A DNA stretch of 64,000 nucleotides from Actinomycetota bacterium. Its GTDB lineage: Bacteria > Actinomycetota > Thermoleophilia > RBG-16-64-13. The stretch is taken from positions 1-64,000 of the forward strand of contig JAAYJE010000049.1 in NCBI GenBank assembly GCA_012523095.1. The letters run 5' to 3'. A model generated the notes under the pieces. It did no database searches. It had not been told where the DNA came from and worked only from the letters and a program-made list of their open reading frames with translations. This document shows, in pieces, positions 9,529 through 17,226 of the stretch. Position 1 is the first letter of the stretch. Every line of letters begins with the position of its first letter. The translations under genes were made by a program, and so were the position numbers.

Positions 9529-10413
9529 TCAGACCTCGCCTCTCCCCCCGGCCGCTTCGGCCAAGGTCTCGTCCTCCGCCATATACCGGCGTAGATTCTC
9601 TATCGACTTCCGGATGAGCCTCGACACGTGCATCTGCGATATCCCGATGCGGGTGGCGACTTGTGTCTGGGTCATCCCTTCGAAGAAGCGCAGATGTAGG
9701 ATCAGACGCTCCCGGGGATCCAATCTCGCCATGGCAGGAGCGAGTACCCGACGCTGTTCGAACACCTCATAGGCCTCTTCTTCTGTCCCTAGATAGTCCA
9801 ACAACTCCAGGGATTCGTCGTCGTCGCCTGCTCCGCCCGAGAAGAGAGACACCGAGCTGTACGCCCGTCCGCTCTCCAGTGCCTCGACCACTTCCTCCTC
9901 GCTGACCTCTGTGGCCGCGGCCAGCTCAGCGATGGTCGGCGACCGACGCAATTCCACGGTAAGCCGCTCGATGACCTTGTTCAACTTCACATTAAGGTCC
10001 TGCAGGGCGCGCGGCACCTTGACGGCCCAACCCTTGTCGCGGAAATAGCGCTTGATCTCCCCCATGATGGTGGGAGTCGCGTACGTCGACAGCTCCACTC
10101 CCCTATCCAGATCGAAACGGTCGATGGCTTTGATCAACCCTATCGATCCGACCTGGATGAGATCCTCCACAGGCTGACCACGAGATGAGAAGCGCCGCGC
10201 CAGACTCCTCACCAGGGGTAGGTACCGCTTGATCAGCTCTTCGCGAGCGTCCTCGTCTTTGTGGTCCCGCACTCGAAGCAGAAGATCACGTTCCGACAGG
10301 GCCGCATAACTGTCGCCGTAACTCAGTGGGACGACGACCTGCCGCTTCTGCCCTCTCGATGGCTCCACCTCCGACACTAGCCGGTCCGTTTCTTCATCTC
10401 TACCGCGAACCAC
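9529..10413 (-). CDS. SigB/SigF-family RNA polymerase sigma factor
   Basis: Group 3 sigma factor of the SigB/SigF/SigG type, which directs RNA polymerase to stress or developmental promoters. The 294 residues contain regions 2.1-2.4 (GSIGLIKAIDRFD, then YATPTIMGEIKRYFRDKGW), region 3 (VPRALQDLN) and region 4 with a helix-turn-helix (MTQTQVATRIGISQMHVSRL). GTG 10413 has a good GAGGGA site and overlaps the anti-sigma-like gene by 37 nt. GTG 10377, which overlaps its stop codon by 1 nt, is an alternative. Adjacency to an HATPase-like protein fits partner-switch control. The transcript runs on into alaS. Confidence 0.9.
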   Translation of the reverse strand: MVRGRDEETDRLVSEVEPSRGQKRQVVVPLSYGDSYAALSERDLLLRVRDHKDEDAREELIKRYLPLVRSLARRFSSRGQPVEDLIQVGSIGLIKAIDRFDLDRGVELSTYATPTIMGEIKRYFRDKGWAVKVPRALQDLNVKLNKVIERLTVELRRSPTIAELAAATEVSEEEVVEALESGRAYSSVSLFSGGAGDDDESLELLDYLGTEEEAYEVFEQRRVLAPAMARLDPRERLILHLRFFEGMTQTQVATRIGISQMHVSRLIRKSIENLRRYMAEDETLAEAAGGRGEV

Positions 10414-10817
10414 CCCAAGCTTCCCTCTACCACGGCGTAGCTATCGACAAGAGAATCGAGGAATAGACGTACGTCGAGCAGACATCCCTCGCACGGCTGG
10501 AAGGGATCGCTCGCCAGCAGGGCCGCTTTCAGTCCCGGATTGGTCAATCCTTCCAATCGGAACGCGAAGCAGCCGCTTTCGACCCAAACGCAGAGCACCA
10601 GGTCGTCCCCCACCCCGGGCTCCTCAGCCATAAGCGTCTCGACGGCCAACTGGACGTCATCGAGTTCCTCCAACGGCATGTCGTGCCTGGATGCCATCCC
10701 ACTCATCACCACACGCATAACCGGCAGGGCAGGACCGCCCCTGGCCACGCGAAGCTCTACGATGTCTGACGAAGCGCTCAACTTGAGAGGACCGCTACTC
10801 CTACTGGATCGGAGCAT
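10377..10817 (-). CDS. Anti-sigma-factor-like HATPase-fold protein (RsbW-like, degenerate)
   Basis: Probably the partner that controls the sigma factor encoded directly downstream. The roughly 146-residue product resembles RsbW/SpoIIAB size and layout: a helix (DDVQLAVETLMAEE) where the N-box should be, followed by a beta-rich half. The N-box asparagine and the glycine-rich ATP-binding loops are not recognisable. It contains CEGC near the middle. The start is uncertain: ATG 10817 overlaps the ytxH-like gene by 17 nt and lacks a well-spaced ribosome site, apart from AGAGG 10 nt upstream. The family call rests mainly on position and general shape, so other functions are possible. Confidence 0.55.
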   Translation of the reverse strand: MLRSSRSSGPLKLSASSDIVELRVARGGPALPVMRVVMSGMASRHDMPLEELDDVQLAVETLMAEEPGVGDDLVLCVWVESGCFAFRLEGLTNPGLKAALLASDPFQPCEGCLLDVRLFLDSLVDSYAVVEGSLGWFAVEMKKRTG

Positions 10818-11058
10818 CCTCCTGGAGCCTCTCCCCCATCTCTTCCTGTTTCTCCATATACATCTCCCGACCCCGCTCCATGGCATCGTCGGCACGGCCC
10901 CGCAGATCGGCGAACATACGTTGCGCTTCAGCAGGAACGTCGGACAGAGCTTCCTGGAACGGCTTACCCGATTCCTCTGAGATGCGGTAGGCGATCAACG
11001 CCGCCCCCCCGAGGACTGCCCCTGCTGTCAGGATCAACAACGACCGGAACGATCCCAT
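10801..11058 (-). CDS. YtxH-like small membrane protein
   Basis: An 85-residue protein with one N-terminal hydrophobic helix (LLILTAGAVLGGAALIAY, about residues 7-24) followed by a charged helical region (GRADDAMERGREMYMEK). This is the architecture of YtxH-domain general-stress proteins. ATG 11058 is preferred over the adjacent GTG because it overlaps the preceding TGA by one base and has AGGAGG 5 nt upstream. It sits between a DUF948 protein and an anti-sigma-like protein. YtxH proteins are members of the SigB regulon in Bacillus, which fits the neighbouring sigma factor; that link is inference here. Confidence 0.7.
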   Translation of the reverse strand: MGSFRSLLILTAGAVLGGAALIAYRISEESGKPFQEALSDVPAEAQRMFADLRGRADDAMERGREMYMEKQEEMGERLQEDAPIQ

Positions 11059-11432
11059 CACTTCCTCCTTCTCTTGGCGCTCAAGAACGACGTTACGCCT
11101 TCACTTACCCCGGCGGCCAGCCCTGCAGCTTTCCTTATCGGTTTGGCCGCGGCTCCGTATACCGCCGTGGTGGTCTGCTCGGCCGTCCTCACGATACCGG
11201 CGACCGATCCGGTGATTTCGTCTACTTTTCCCAGCTCGGCGTTCACACCGTCGAGGGTGCTCTCAACCCGGGTCAGCAGCGGGATGACCTTGGTGTTTGC
11301 GTCGTTCAGTATGCCGCTCAATCTCTTGAAGACGGTCCCGAGACGGAAGAGGGCGAATGCTGTACCCACTCCGAATAGAACGAAGAAGACGCCTATAGCG
11401 ATTCTCATGATTGCGCCGGCATCCCACTCCAT
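11058..11432 (-). CDS. DUF948-family membrane-anchored helical protein
   Basis: A 124-residue protein with an N-terminal transmembrane helix (about residues 11-30), then amphipathic helices rich in T, V and A, and a basic C-terminus (SAKRRRK). This matches DUF948 proteins, which commonly travel with YtxH-like genes; their function is unknown. ATG 11432 was chosen because AAGGGGG stands just upstream; the frame is open further but without a site. It overlaps the next gene by one base. A TATATT -10-like box at 11469-11474 on the minus strand could provide a promoter, but no matching -35 was found. Confidence 0.72.
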   Translation of the reverse strand: MEWDAGAIMRIAIGVFFVLFGVGTAFALFRLGTVFKRLSGILNDANTKVIPLLTRVESTLDGVNAELGKVDEITGSVAGIVRTAEQTTTAVYGAAAKPIRKAAGLAAGVSEGVTSFLSAKRRRK

Positions 11433-11517
11433 ATCGAACCCCCTTGCGGTCCGTCCAGAACATAGGAGAATATACCACAGGGCCTGTTTCTCCCTTTCTA
11501 CGGAGCCCTCAGCGTGG

Positions 11518-12618
11518 TCAAGACCAGGCTTGTCGTGTTGACCGGATCGTCCCGGCCAACACGACCTCATCGCCCTCGTACAGGACCGCCGTTTGACCGG
11601 GTGCGATGCCCCTCAACGGTTTTTCGAGAACGATGGTGTCGGGTGGGTCCGTGCGCGCGGGCACAGCATCACCCGTGGAACGCAGTTGCGCCACCAGAGG
11701 TCCGGCGCCCGCCGGGCGGTGCCGCACGATACCGTCGATGGTCACTGCACCCACATCGGCGTCGCGGCCGTCACCGACCACCACCTCATCGCGCTCCGCG
11801 GCCAGTCCCACGACGTAAAGCGGCCCGCGACCGGCGACGCCTATGCGCCTGCGCTGACCGATGGTGAAGTTGTAGGCGCCCTCATGCCGCCCGACGACCT
11901 TTCCGGTCCGGTCGACGAGCGTGCCCGGCCTCTTCCCGAATCGTTCACGCAGGAAGCGCCGGTGATCGTTGTCGGGGATGAAACAGATCTCCTGGCTCTC
12001 GACCGCGGAGTCCTCCACCAGCCCCTCCTTCGCGACCCGGGCCCTCACCTCAACCTTGGTCATGTTCCCCAGAGGGAAGATGGTCCGCCGCAGAAGCGTC
12101 GGGTCCACCTCGGCCAAGACGTACGACTGGTCCTTAGCCCTGTCGACGCCCCGGGTGAGATTTCGAGGCCCGCCTGTCATCCGCGCATAGTGACCCGTCG
12201 CTATGTAGTCGAGGTTCATTCCGGCTGCGATCTCGACTAACAGACCGAACCGTACTCTGGCGTTGCACTTAGCACACGGATTAGGGGTCCGGCCGGCCTC
12301 ATACTCCTCCGCGAAGTACCTCATCACCTTCTCCTCGAAAGAGCGCCGGGCGTCAACCACCAGGTGTTGGATACCAAGCTTATCGGCCACCGCCCGGGCC
12401 CGCCGGACGACTTCCGCAGTACCGCTCCGCGGCTCCCGTCTCGAGGCTTCTTCCGGACACAGCAGCAGGGTCGCTCCCACTACCTGATAGCCGCGCTCAA
12501 CCAGCAGTGACGCGGCCATCGCGCTGTCCACGCCTCCGCTCAAGCCGACAAGGACGCCCGCGCCGGCTGCCTCCTCCGGCTCCACGTCTCTTGTCAAGTC
12601 GATCCTCTGCGGCGGCAT
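11518..12618 (-). CDS. mnmA: tRNA-specific 2-thiouridylase MnmA
   Basis: Transfers sulfur to U34 of Lys, Glu and Gln tRNAs using ATP. The 366-residue protein has the PP-loop SGGVDS at about 27-32. It has the catalytic cysteine in NPCAKCN (near residue 115) and the second, persulfide-carrying cysteine in QEICFIPD (near 205). The length is usual. The ATG start has only a weak ribosome site. TTGACG (with TATGCG 17 nt on) lies upstream on the minus strand, a poor promoter match. It follows the lipoprotein gene by 49 bp. Confidence 0.95.
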   Translation of the reverse strand: MPPQRIDLTRDVEPEEAAGAGVLVGLSGGVDSAMAASLLVERGYQVVGATLLLCPEEASRREPRSGTAEVVRRARAVADKLGIQHLVVDARRSFEEKVMRYFAEEYEAGRTPNPCAKCNARVRFGLLVEIAAGMNLDYIATGHYARMTGGPRNLTRGVDRAKDQSYVLAEVDPTLLRRTIFPLGNMTKVEVRARVAKEGLVEDSAVESQEICFIPDNDHRRFLRERFGKRPGTLVDRTGKVVGRHEGAYNFTIGQRRRIGVAGRGPLYVVGLAAERDEVVVGDGRDADVGAVTIDGIVRHRPAGAGPLVAQLRSTGDAVPARTDPPDTIVLEKPLRGIAPGQTAVLYEGDEVVLAGTIRSTRQAWS

Positions 12619-12667
12619 GGGCCCGCATAGCCCGGCCCTTGATCATCGTCAAACATCGCAAAAGCCG

Positions 12668-13171
12668 CTAACTTCGGCCCAGATCCACAAGTCCCTGGTT
12701 GAGTGAGCCCTCGTCCACGTAGCCATTCCAGACCCTGCGTATCACTCCCGCTTTGTCGATGAGGATCAACTCCGGTGGATAGCCGATCGTCAGCAAGGTG
12801 CTCAGATCACCGTAGGCGTCGGGGAGCTTGTAGTCGTAGACTAGGAAGGTGTAGCCGCTGAAGGAGGACTTCAGTCGATTCAGGCTCTCGAGAACACTCC
12901 TGTCGTCGGCGTTCCCCGGCACGTAGAATAGGACGACGACAGGGGTCTGCTCGTACGCATCCGTGAACTCCACCGGGGTATCGCGGGTCGTCCTGATGGT
13001 CGCGCCGATGACTCCCTGCCCGCCCGAGCCGGTCGGCGCGGTCGGAGTGGCTCCGCTTAGGCTTGTTGTAGTGGCGTCGCCACCTCCACCCCCGCCGCAA
13101 CCGTAGGCCGACAGCGTCACCAGTAGGATCACGAGAAGGACGCCAAACTTCTGTCTACTTCGTCCGGACAT
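12668..13171 (-). CDS. Thioredoxin-fold (AhpC/TSA-like) lipoprotein without redox cysteines
   Basis: The 167-residue protein starts with a signal peptide (hydrophobic residues 10-22) ending in a lipobox-like AYGC with Cys25, then a Gly/Thr/Ser linker. The remainder resembles a thioredoxin or peroxiredoxin-like fold: VVVLFYVPGNADDRS where an active site would be, and PPELILIDKAGVIRRVWNGYVD typical of TlpA/ResA-like C-terminal halves. Cys25 is the only cysteine, so neither CXXC nor a peroxidatic Cys is present. It is expected on the outer face of the membrane. The ATG is preceded by AGGAAGG. The gene directly follows the structured RNA at 13186-13343 and may use the same promoter. Confidence 0.75.
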   Translation of the reverse strand: MSGRSRQKFGVLLVILLVTLSAYGCGGGGGGDATTTSLSGATPTAPTGSGGQGVIGATIRTTRDTPVEFTDAYEQTPVVVLFYVPGNADDRSVLESLNRLKSSFSGYTFLVYDYKLPDAYGDLSTLLTIGYPPELILIDKAGVIRRVWNGYVDEGSLNQGLVDLGRS

Positions 13172-13185
13172 CGCTTACCTTCCTA

Positions 13186-13343
13186 TAAGAATGCTCCACC
13201 TTGCCGTGTCTGACAGGCGCTTGAACCTGCCGAAGCAGGTGGGTGGCCGCCTCTGAATGGAAATACGCCATTCAGGCAAACATGCCTCCCAAGCGAAATG
13301 TGTTGGCTCAAGTTTGGGCCAGATCACGCACAAGGTCGAGCAT
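13186..13343 (-). ncRNA. ssrS: Candidate 6S RNA (or structured leader of the downstream lipoprotein gene)
   Basis: The minus-strand RNA folds into a long closing helix: 13343-13320 pairs with 13212-13191 as about 21 base pairs interrupted by one G-G mismatch and two single-base bulges. Inside it lie an unpaired strand (13319-13296, containing UUGAGCCAACACAUUUC), an inner helix CGCUUG/CAAGCG (13295-13290 with 13223-13218), a hairpin ACCUGC-UUCG-GCAGGU (13240-13225) and an apical CUGAAUGG/CCAUUCAG hairpin (13275-13253). A rod with a central bubble and a hairpin in the 3' bubble strand is the 6S RNA architecture. As I recall, part of the bubble (UGAGCC...AUUUC) resembles the E. coli template strand. 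Location near aspS also matches Bacillus bsrA. No U-tract follows, and the RNA ends about 15 nt before the next start codon, so a regulatory leader remains possible. Confidence 0.6.
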
Positions 13344-13347
13344 CTTG

Positions 13348-13376
13348 AGGGTAACACAAGGCCCCCCACCCGGCAA
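13348..13376 (-). promoter_or_regulatory. Promoter for the 6S-like RNA
   Basis: On the minus strand TTGCCG (13376-13371) and TACCCT (13353-13348) are separated by exactly 17 nt, a sigma70-type arrangement. Initiation about 5-7 nt downstream would fall at 13343-13341, exactly where the long closing helix of the RNA begins. This coincidence is the best support for an independent RNA gene. Confidence 0.55.
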
Positions 13377-13453
13377 CGTTCGGCCCACCGCTTCTCGACT
13401 GCTTCCCAGCGCCTCATATACCCAATTCTCGACGGGTACGGCGCTTCACTTGA

Positions 13454-13485
13454 GGGTCGTCCCTGAAGGGCCATCCCTGCGACCC
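13454..13485 (-). terminator. Hairpin after aspS (possible terminator)
   Basis: GGGTCG and CGACCC arms (13480-13485 and 13454-13459) form a perfect 6-bp stem enclosing 20 nt, within which CCCTTCAGGG forms a shorter alternative hairpin. It lies 14 bp past the aspS stop and upstream of the RNA promoter. No T-run follows, so a Rho-independent terminator is only possible. Confidence 0.35.
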
Positions 13486-13499
13486 ACCGCCGAACCGGA

Positions 13500-15254
13500 T
13501 CACAGTGTTCTGATTCTGAGTTCGCGGAGTTGATCCACCGGGACCTCGGAGGGGGCGCCCGTCAGCGGACAGGAACCGCTCTGAGTCTTGGGGAAGGCTA
13601 TGACATCCCGGATAGAGGACTCTCCGGCCATGAGCATCACCATCCGGTCCAATCCCAAGCCTATGCCTCCATGCGGAGGAACGCCGTAGTCCATGGCCTC
13701 CACGAGGAAACCGAACTTCAACCCTATCTCCTCCTCCTCCAATCCCAAAGCACTGAAGACGGCCTCCTGCAGCTGTGGATCGGAGATGCGGAGCGAACCA
13801 CTCCCGAGTTCGACGCCGTTCAACACCAAGTCGTACGCGTATGTCCCCAACTCCAGCGGACGCTCCTTGAGATCCTCCAGGCTGTCGAGACGGGGCTTCG
13901 TGAAGGGATGATGCTGCGCCTTCAGCCTCTTCTCCCTCTCGTCGTACTCGAACATGGGGAAGTCGACCACCCAGGCGAACGACCATCCCGTGCGTTCCAC
14001 ACCGAGGCGGGTGGCTAGGGCAAGCCTGAGCGCTCCAAGGCTGGGCTCGACGACCTCTATGCTACCGGCGACCAACAGTATGAGGTCGCCCACTTGAGCC
14101 TGAAAACACCCGATGAGGGCCTGCATCTGTTCGGGGGTCGCGAACTTCTGCAGAGGAGACCGCACTGCTTCTTGCTCCACCCATATGGGGAGAAGTCCCT
14201 GTGCCCCGAACACCGCCGCCTGCGCCGCCAGGTCGTCGACGTCCTTGCGGGAGAAGCGCCCTCCGCCCTCGGCTCTTATCCCGCGTACTACGCCACCCAT
14301 GGATATCTTGTCCGCGAACAGGCGGAAGCCGATGCCCGAAGCTACGTCGCTCACGTCGACTATCTCCATGCCGAACCTCAGATCGGGCTTGTCGCTCCCG
14401 TATCGAGCCATGGCTTCTCTGTAGCTCAGGCGGGGGAAGGGCGGTTGAAGTTCGACGCCGAGGGCGTCAAGAAACACGGCCGAGAACATCCCCTCCACCA
14501 TATCCTGGATGTCGGCCTCATCGACGAAGCTCATCTCTATGTCGATCTGCGTGTGTTCAGGCTGCCTGTCGGCTCGAAGGTCCTCGTCGCGGAAGGCTCT
14601 CGCGATCTGGTAATAACGCTCGAAACCGGCGATCATCAGAAGCTGTTTATACAACTGCGGCGACTGCGGCAGCGCGTAGAACTCGCCCGCCTGCAATCTG
14701 CTGGGCACGAGGAAGTCACGGGCGCCTTCAGGCGTGCTTTTACACAGGATCGGGGTCTCGACGTCGACAAACCCACAGTCTCCCAGATACTGCCTGACCG
14801 CCTGCACCACCTGATGCCGAAGCAACAGGTTGTGGAACATGCGGGGCCGACGAAGGTCGAGGTACCGATAACGGAGTCGCAGGGTCTCATCGACTTCCTG
14901 GTCGTCTTCCGGCAGAAACGGCGGAGTCTCCGCCGCGGCCAGGATCTCGAGTTCTTCCACGACGATCTCCACGGCGCCTGTGGCTAAGTTGGGGTTGACC
15001 CTCTCAGGGGAGCGGGCGACCACCGCACCGGACGCCCACAGCACGTACTCGCTCCTCAAGTCCTCCGCCGTGGAATGAACCGCCGGGTTATCCTCAGCCT
15101 CGAAGACCAACTGCACCAAGCCTGTGCGGTCGCGCAGGTCGACGAATATGAGCCCGCCGTGATCGCGCCTCCGCTGCACCCACCCGGCAACACGCACCCG
15201 CCGGCCTATACTGCTCTCGTCGAGAGTCCCACACCATTCGTCTCTGTACGCCAC
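13500..15254 (-). CDS. aspS: Aspartyl-tRNA synthetase
   Basis: Class II synthetase charging tRNA-Asp (or also tRNA-Asn if non-discriminating; this cannot be told from what I can see). The 584-residue bacterial-type protein has the N-terminal OB anticodon domain (VRVAGWVQRRRDHGGLIFVDLRD), motif 2 (FRDEDLRADRQPEHTQID), the bacterial GAD insertion, and motif 3 (GIGLGLDRMVMLMAG). GTG start with AAAGGA upstream. It follows hisS by 49 bp in the relA-MBL-hisS-aspS series and ends the operon before the 6S-like RNA. Confidence 0.97.
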   Translation of the reverse strand: MAYRDEWCGTLDESSIGRRVRVAGWVQRRRDHGGLIFVDLRDRTGLVQLVFEAEDNPAVHSTAEDLRSEYVLWASGAVVARSPERVNPNLATGAVEIVVEELEILAAAETPPFLPEDDQEVDETLRLRYRYLDLRRPRMFHNLLLRHQVVQAVRQYLGDCGFVDVETPILCKSTPEGARDFLVPSRLQAGEFYALPQSPQLYKQLLMIAGFERYYQIARAFRDEDLRADRQPEHTQIDIEMSFVDEADIQDMVEGMFSAVFLDALGVELQPPFPRLSYREAMARYGSDKPDLRFGMEIVDVSDVASGIGFRLFADKISMGGVVRGIRAEGGGRFSRKDVDDLAAQAAVFGAQGLLPIWVEQEAVRSPLQKFATPEQMQALIGCFQAQVGDLILLVAGSIEVVEPSLGALRLALATRLGVERTGWSFAWVVDFPMFEYDEREKRLKAQHHPFTKPRLDSLEDLKERPLELGTYAYDLVLNGVELGSGSLRISDPQLQEAVFSALGLEEEEIGLKFGFLVEAMDYGVPPHGGIGLGLDRMVMLMAGESSIRDVIAFPKTQSGSCPLTGAPSEVPVDQLRELRIRTL

Positions 15255-15303
15255 CGTTGGTCCTTTGTCTTCCGTTTGACCCCGCGCCGGCTCGGCCCGT
15301 CGC

Positions 15304-16566
15304 CTACGCCTCGGCTCCCAGAGCGACCGCCTGAGCGCGCTTCACCGTGCGCTCGTCGCCCGAAGCCAGGTCGCGCACAGTGACCGTCCGCTCGGCAAGC
15401 TCCTGCGGGCCGACGATGAGCGCGTAGCGGGCCCCGCTCCGCCCCGCCTGCTTCATCTGACCCTTACCGCTCCGCTGCATGTAGTCCAAATCGATAGCGG
15501 CGCCTAGGCTTCGCATCTCGTGAGCAAGCGCGAATACCTCCGTCCGAGCCTCCTCACACATGGCGACGATATAGGCCACGGGCGACATCGGAGCGAGAGC
15601 TTCCCCACCGGAGCGAGAGAGCGCCAAGATGATGCGTTCCACGCCTGTGCCGAAACCTACGCCGGGCACCGGTCGTCCTCCGATAGCCTCGACCAAGTCG
15701 TCGTACCTCCCGCCGCCTCCGACCCCCGATTGAGCTCCCAGGACAGGTGACTGGAACTCGAACGTAGTACGCGTATAGTAATCCATGCCTCGTACAAGAG
15801 TGTGGTCGGTGATGAAGGGTATACCCTGCATATCGAGGCATTCCTTGACGCGCTGATGATGCTTCGAGCACTCCGGACACAGGTGATCGGTCAGCCGCGG
15901 CGCCGCCGCCAGAGCCTCTCGGCACGCCTGCACTTTGCAGTCGAACGTCCTCAGGGGGTTGAGACGGGCCCGCTCCCGGCACTCTCCGCAGAAAGAAGCC
16001 GCCTGCTCGGCCAAGAACGAGCGCAGCGCCGACGAGTAGACCCGACGACAATCTCTGCAGCCCATGGAGTTCAGCCGGAGCTCCAGGCCCGCCAACCCGA
16101 CCGCCCGATACGAAGCGGCCAAGACGCCGATGACCTCGGCGTCTATCTCAGGAGCAACAGATCCGAAGGCCTCCACGCCCAACTGGTAGTGCTGCCGGTA
16201 CCGCCCGGATTGCGGACTCTCGTACCGGAACATCGGGCTGTGGTAGTAGAGCTTCACCGGCTGGGCCAACGTGTGCATGCCGTGCTCCACATAAGCGCGG
16301 GCCACCGGAGCGGTCCCCTCGGGACGCAGGGTCATACTGCGGCCGCCGAGATCCTCGAAGGTGTACATCTCTTTGCGGACGATGTCGGTCGACTCCCCCA
16401 CTCCACGGGAGAAGAGCTTCGTCTCCTCGAATGTCGGGGTGTCTATCCGACGGTAACCGTAGTGCTGAAAGACCATTTCGGCCTGCGCGACCACCCAGCG
16501 CCGCAATGGCTGGTCTTCCGGCAGGATGTCATAGGTGCCCTTGGGTGCGCTGATCGCCTCACCCAT
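15304..16566 (-). CDS. hisS: Histidyl-tRNA synthetase
   Basis: Class II synthetase charging tRNA-His. The 420 residues begin with the diagnostic PKGTYDILP. They contain motif 2 (MFRYESPQSGRYRQHYQLG), the His-binding loops, GVGGGGRYDDL and the C-terminal anticodon domain. A Cys-rich insertion (CRDC, CGEC, CPECSKHH) is within normal variation for bacterial HisRS. The ATG overlaps the end of the upstream hydrolase gene by 8 nt, with GGGGGG as ribosome site. Confidence 0.97.
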   Translation of the reverse strand: MGEAISAPKGTYDILPEDQPLRRWVVAQAEMVFQHYGYRRIDTPTFEETKLFSRGVGESTDIVRKEMYTFEDLGGRSMTLRPEGTAPVARAYVEHGMHTLAQPVKLYYHSPMFRYESPQSGRYRQHYQLGVEAFGSVAPEIDAEVIGVLAASYRAVGLAGLELRLNSMGCRDCRRVYSSALRSFLAEQAASFCGECRERARLNPLRTFDCKVQACREALAAAPRLTDHLCPECSKHHQRVKECLDMQGIPFITDHTLVRGMDYYTRTTFEFQSPVLGAQSGVGGGGRYDDLVEAIGGRPVPGVGFGTGVERIILALSRSGGEALAPMSPVAYIVAMCEEARTEVFALAHEMRSLGAAIDLDYMQRSGKGQMKQAGRSGARYALIVGPQELAERTVTVRDLASGDERTVKRAQAVALGAEA

Positions 16567-17194
16567 CGACGTTCAGCCCCCCAAGGAAGGGGTTCATCGC
16601 CAGTTCCTCCCCCAAGGTGGTCGACTGCATATGTCCTGGATGGACCGGGGTCTCCGGCGGGTATCTTTCGGCAAGTCTACGCACGGAACCGAGCAACTCA
16701 GCGAAATCACCGCCCGGGAAGTCGGTGCGTCCGACAGACCGGTAGAACAGCAGATCGCCCGGGAACAGATGTCCTTCGATCTCGAAGGTGATATCTGCGG
16801 GTGTGTGCCCGGGAGTGGCTATGACGGTCACGCGAAGAGCACCTACGTTCAGCGTACTACCGTCGGAGACCGTCTCCAACCGGCCTGCATCCACCGCAGG
16901 GATCGCGAGGCCCGTGACCGAGCAATCTTTCGCGCCTTTCAGTACAGGAGCCACGCCCTCGGAAGAGTACACGACCGCCTCGGTGGCGTCGCTCAATCCT
17001 CTGACACCTTCCACATGATCGAAATGCCCGTGCGTGACTAAGATGGCCTCCAGAGTCAGGTCTTCCTGACGGACGACCTCGGCCAAACGCTCAGGCTCGC
17101 CCCCGGGATCGATCGCACACGCGCGACGATCATCATCCCAAACTAGATAGCAGTTGGCTTGAAGCGGCCCCACAGGCACGCACAATATCTTCAT
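16559..17194 (-). CDS. Metallo-beta-lactamase-fold hydrolase (YcbL/GloB-like)
   Basis: A 211-residue single-domain MBL-fold protein. It has the zinc motif THGHFDHVEG near residue 55, further metal-ligand positions in TPGHTPADI and HPGHM, and a start (MKILCVPVGPLQANCYLV) characteristic of YcbL-type glyoxalase II-like thioesterases. The substrate is not established for this subgroup; hydroxyacylglutathione-like thioesters are a family guess. It lies between relA and hisS, an order often seen in Gram-positive genomes. ATG start. Confidence 0.88.
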   Translation of the reverse strand: MKILCVPVGPLQANCYLVWDDDRRACAIDPGGEPERLAEVVRQEDLTLEAILVTHGHFDHVEGVRGLSDATEAVVYSSEGVAPVLKGAKDCSVTGLAIPAVDAGRLETVSDGSTLNVGALRVTVIATPGHTPADITFEIEGHLFPGDLLFYRSVGRTDFPGGDFAELLGSVRRLAERYPPETPVHPGHMQSTTLGEELAMNPFLGGLNVDG

Positions 17195-17226
17195 GAGGCA
17201 AGATTCTACCAGAGGTTGGGGGTCGC

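Noticed and set aside
14094-14987. 297-codon plus-strand frame inside aspS
   Set aside because: AspRS motifs 1-3 are intact on the minus strand; no ribosome site or promoter for the antisense frame.
15802-16791. 329-codon plus-strand frame across hisS and the MBL gene
   Set aside because: It spans two genes with conserved motifs on the other strand, and its sequence is low-complexity Arg/Gly/Pro.
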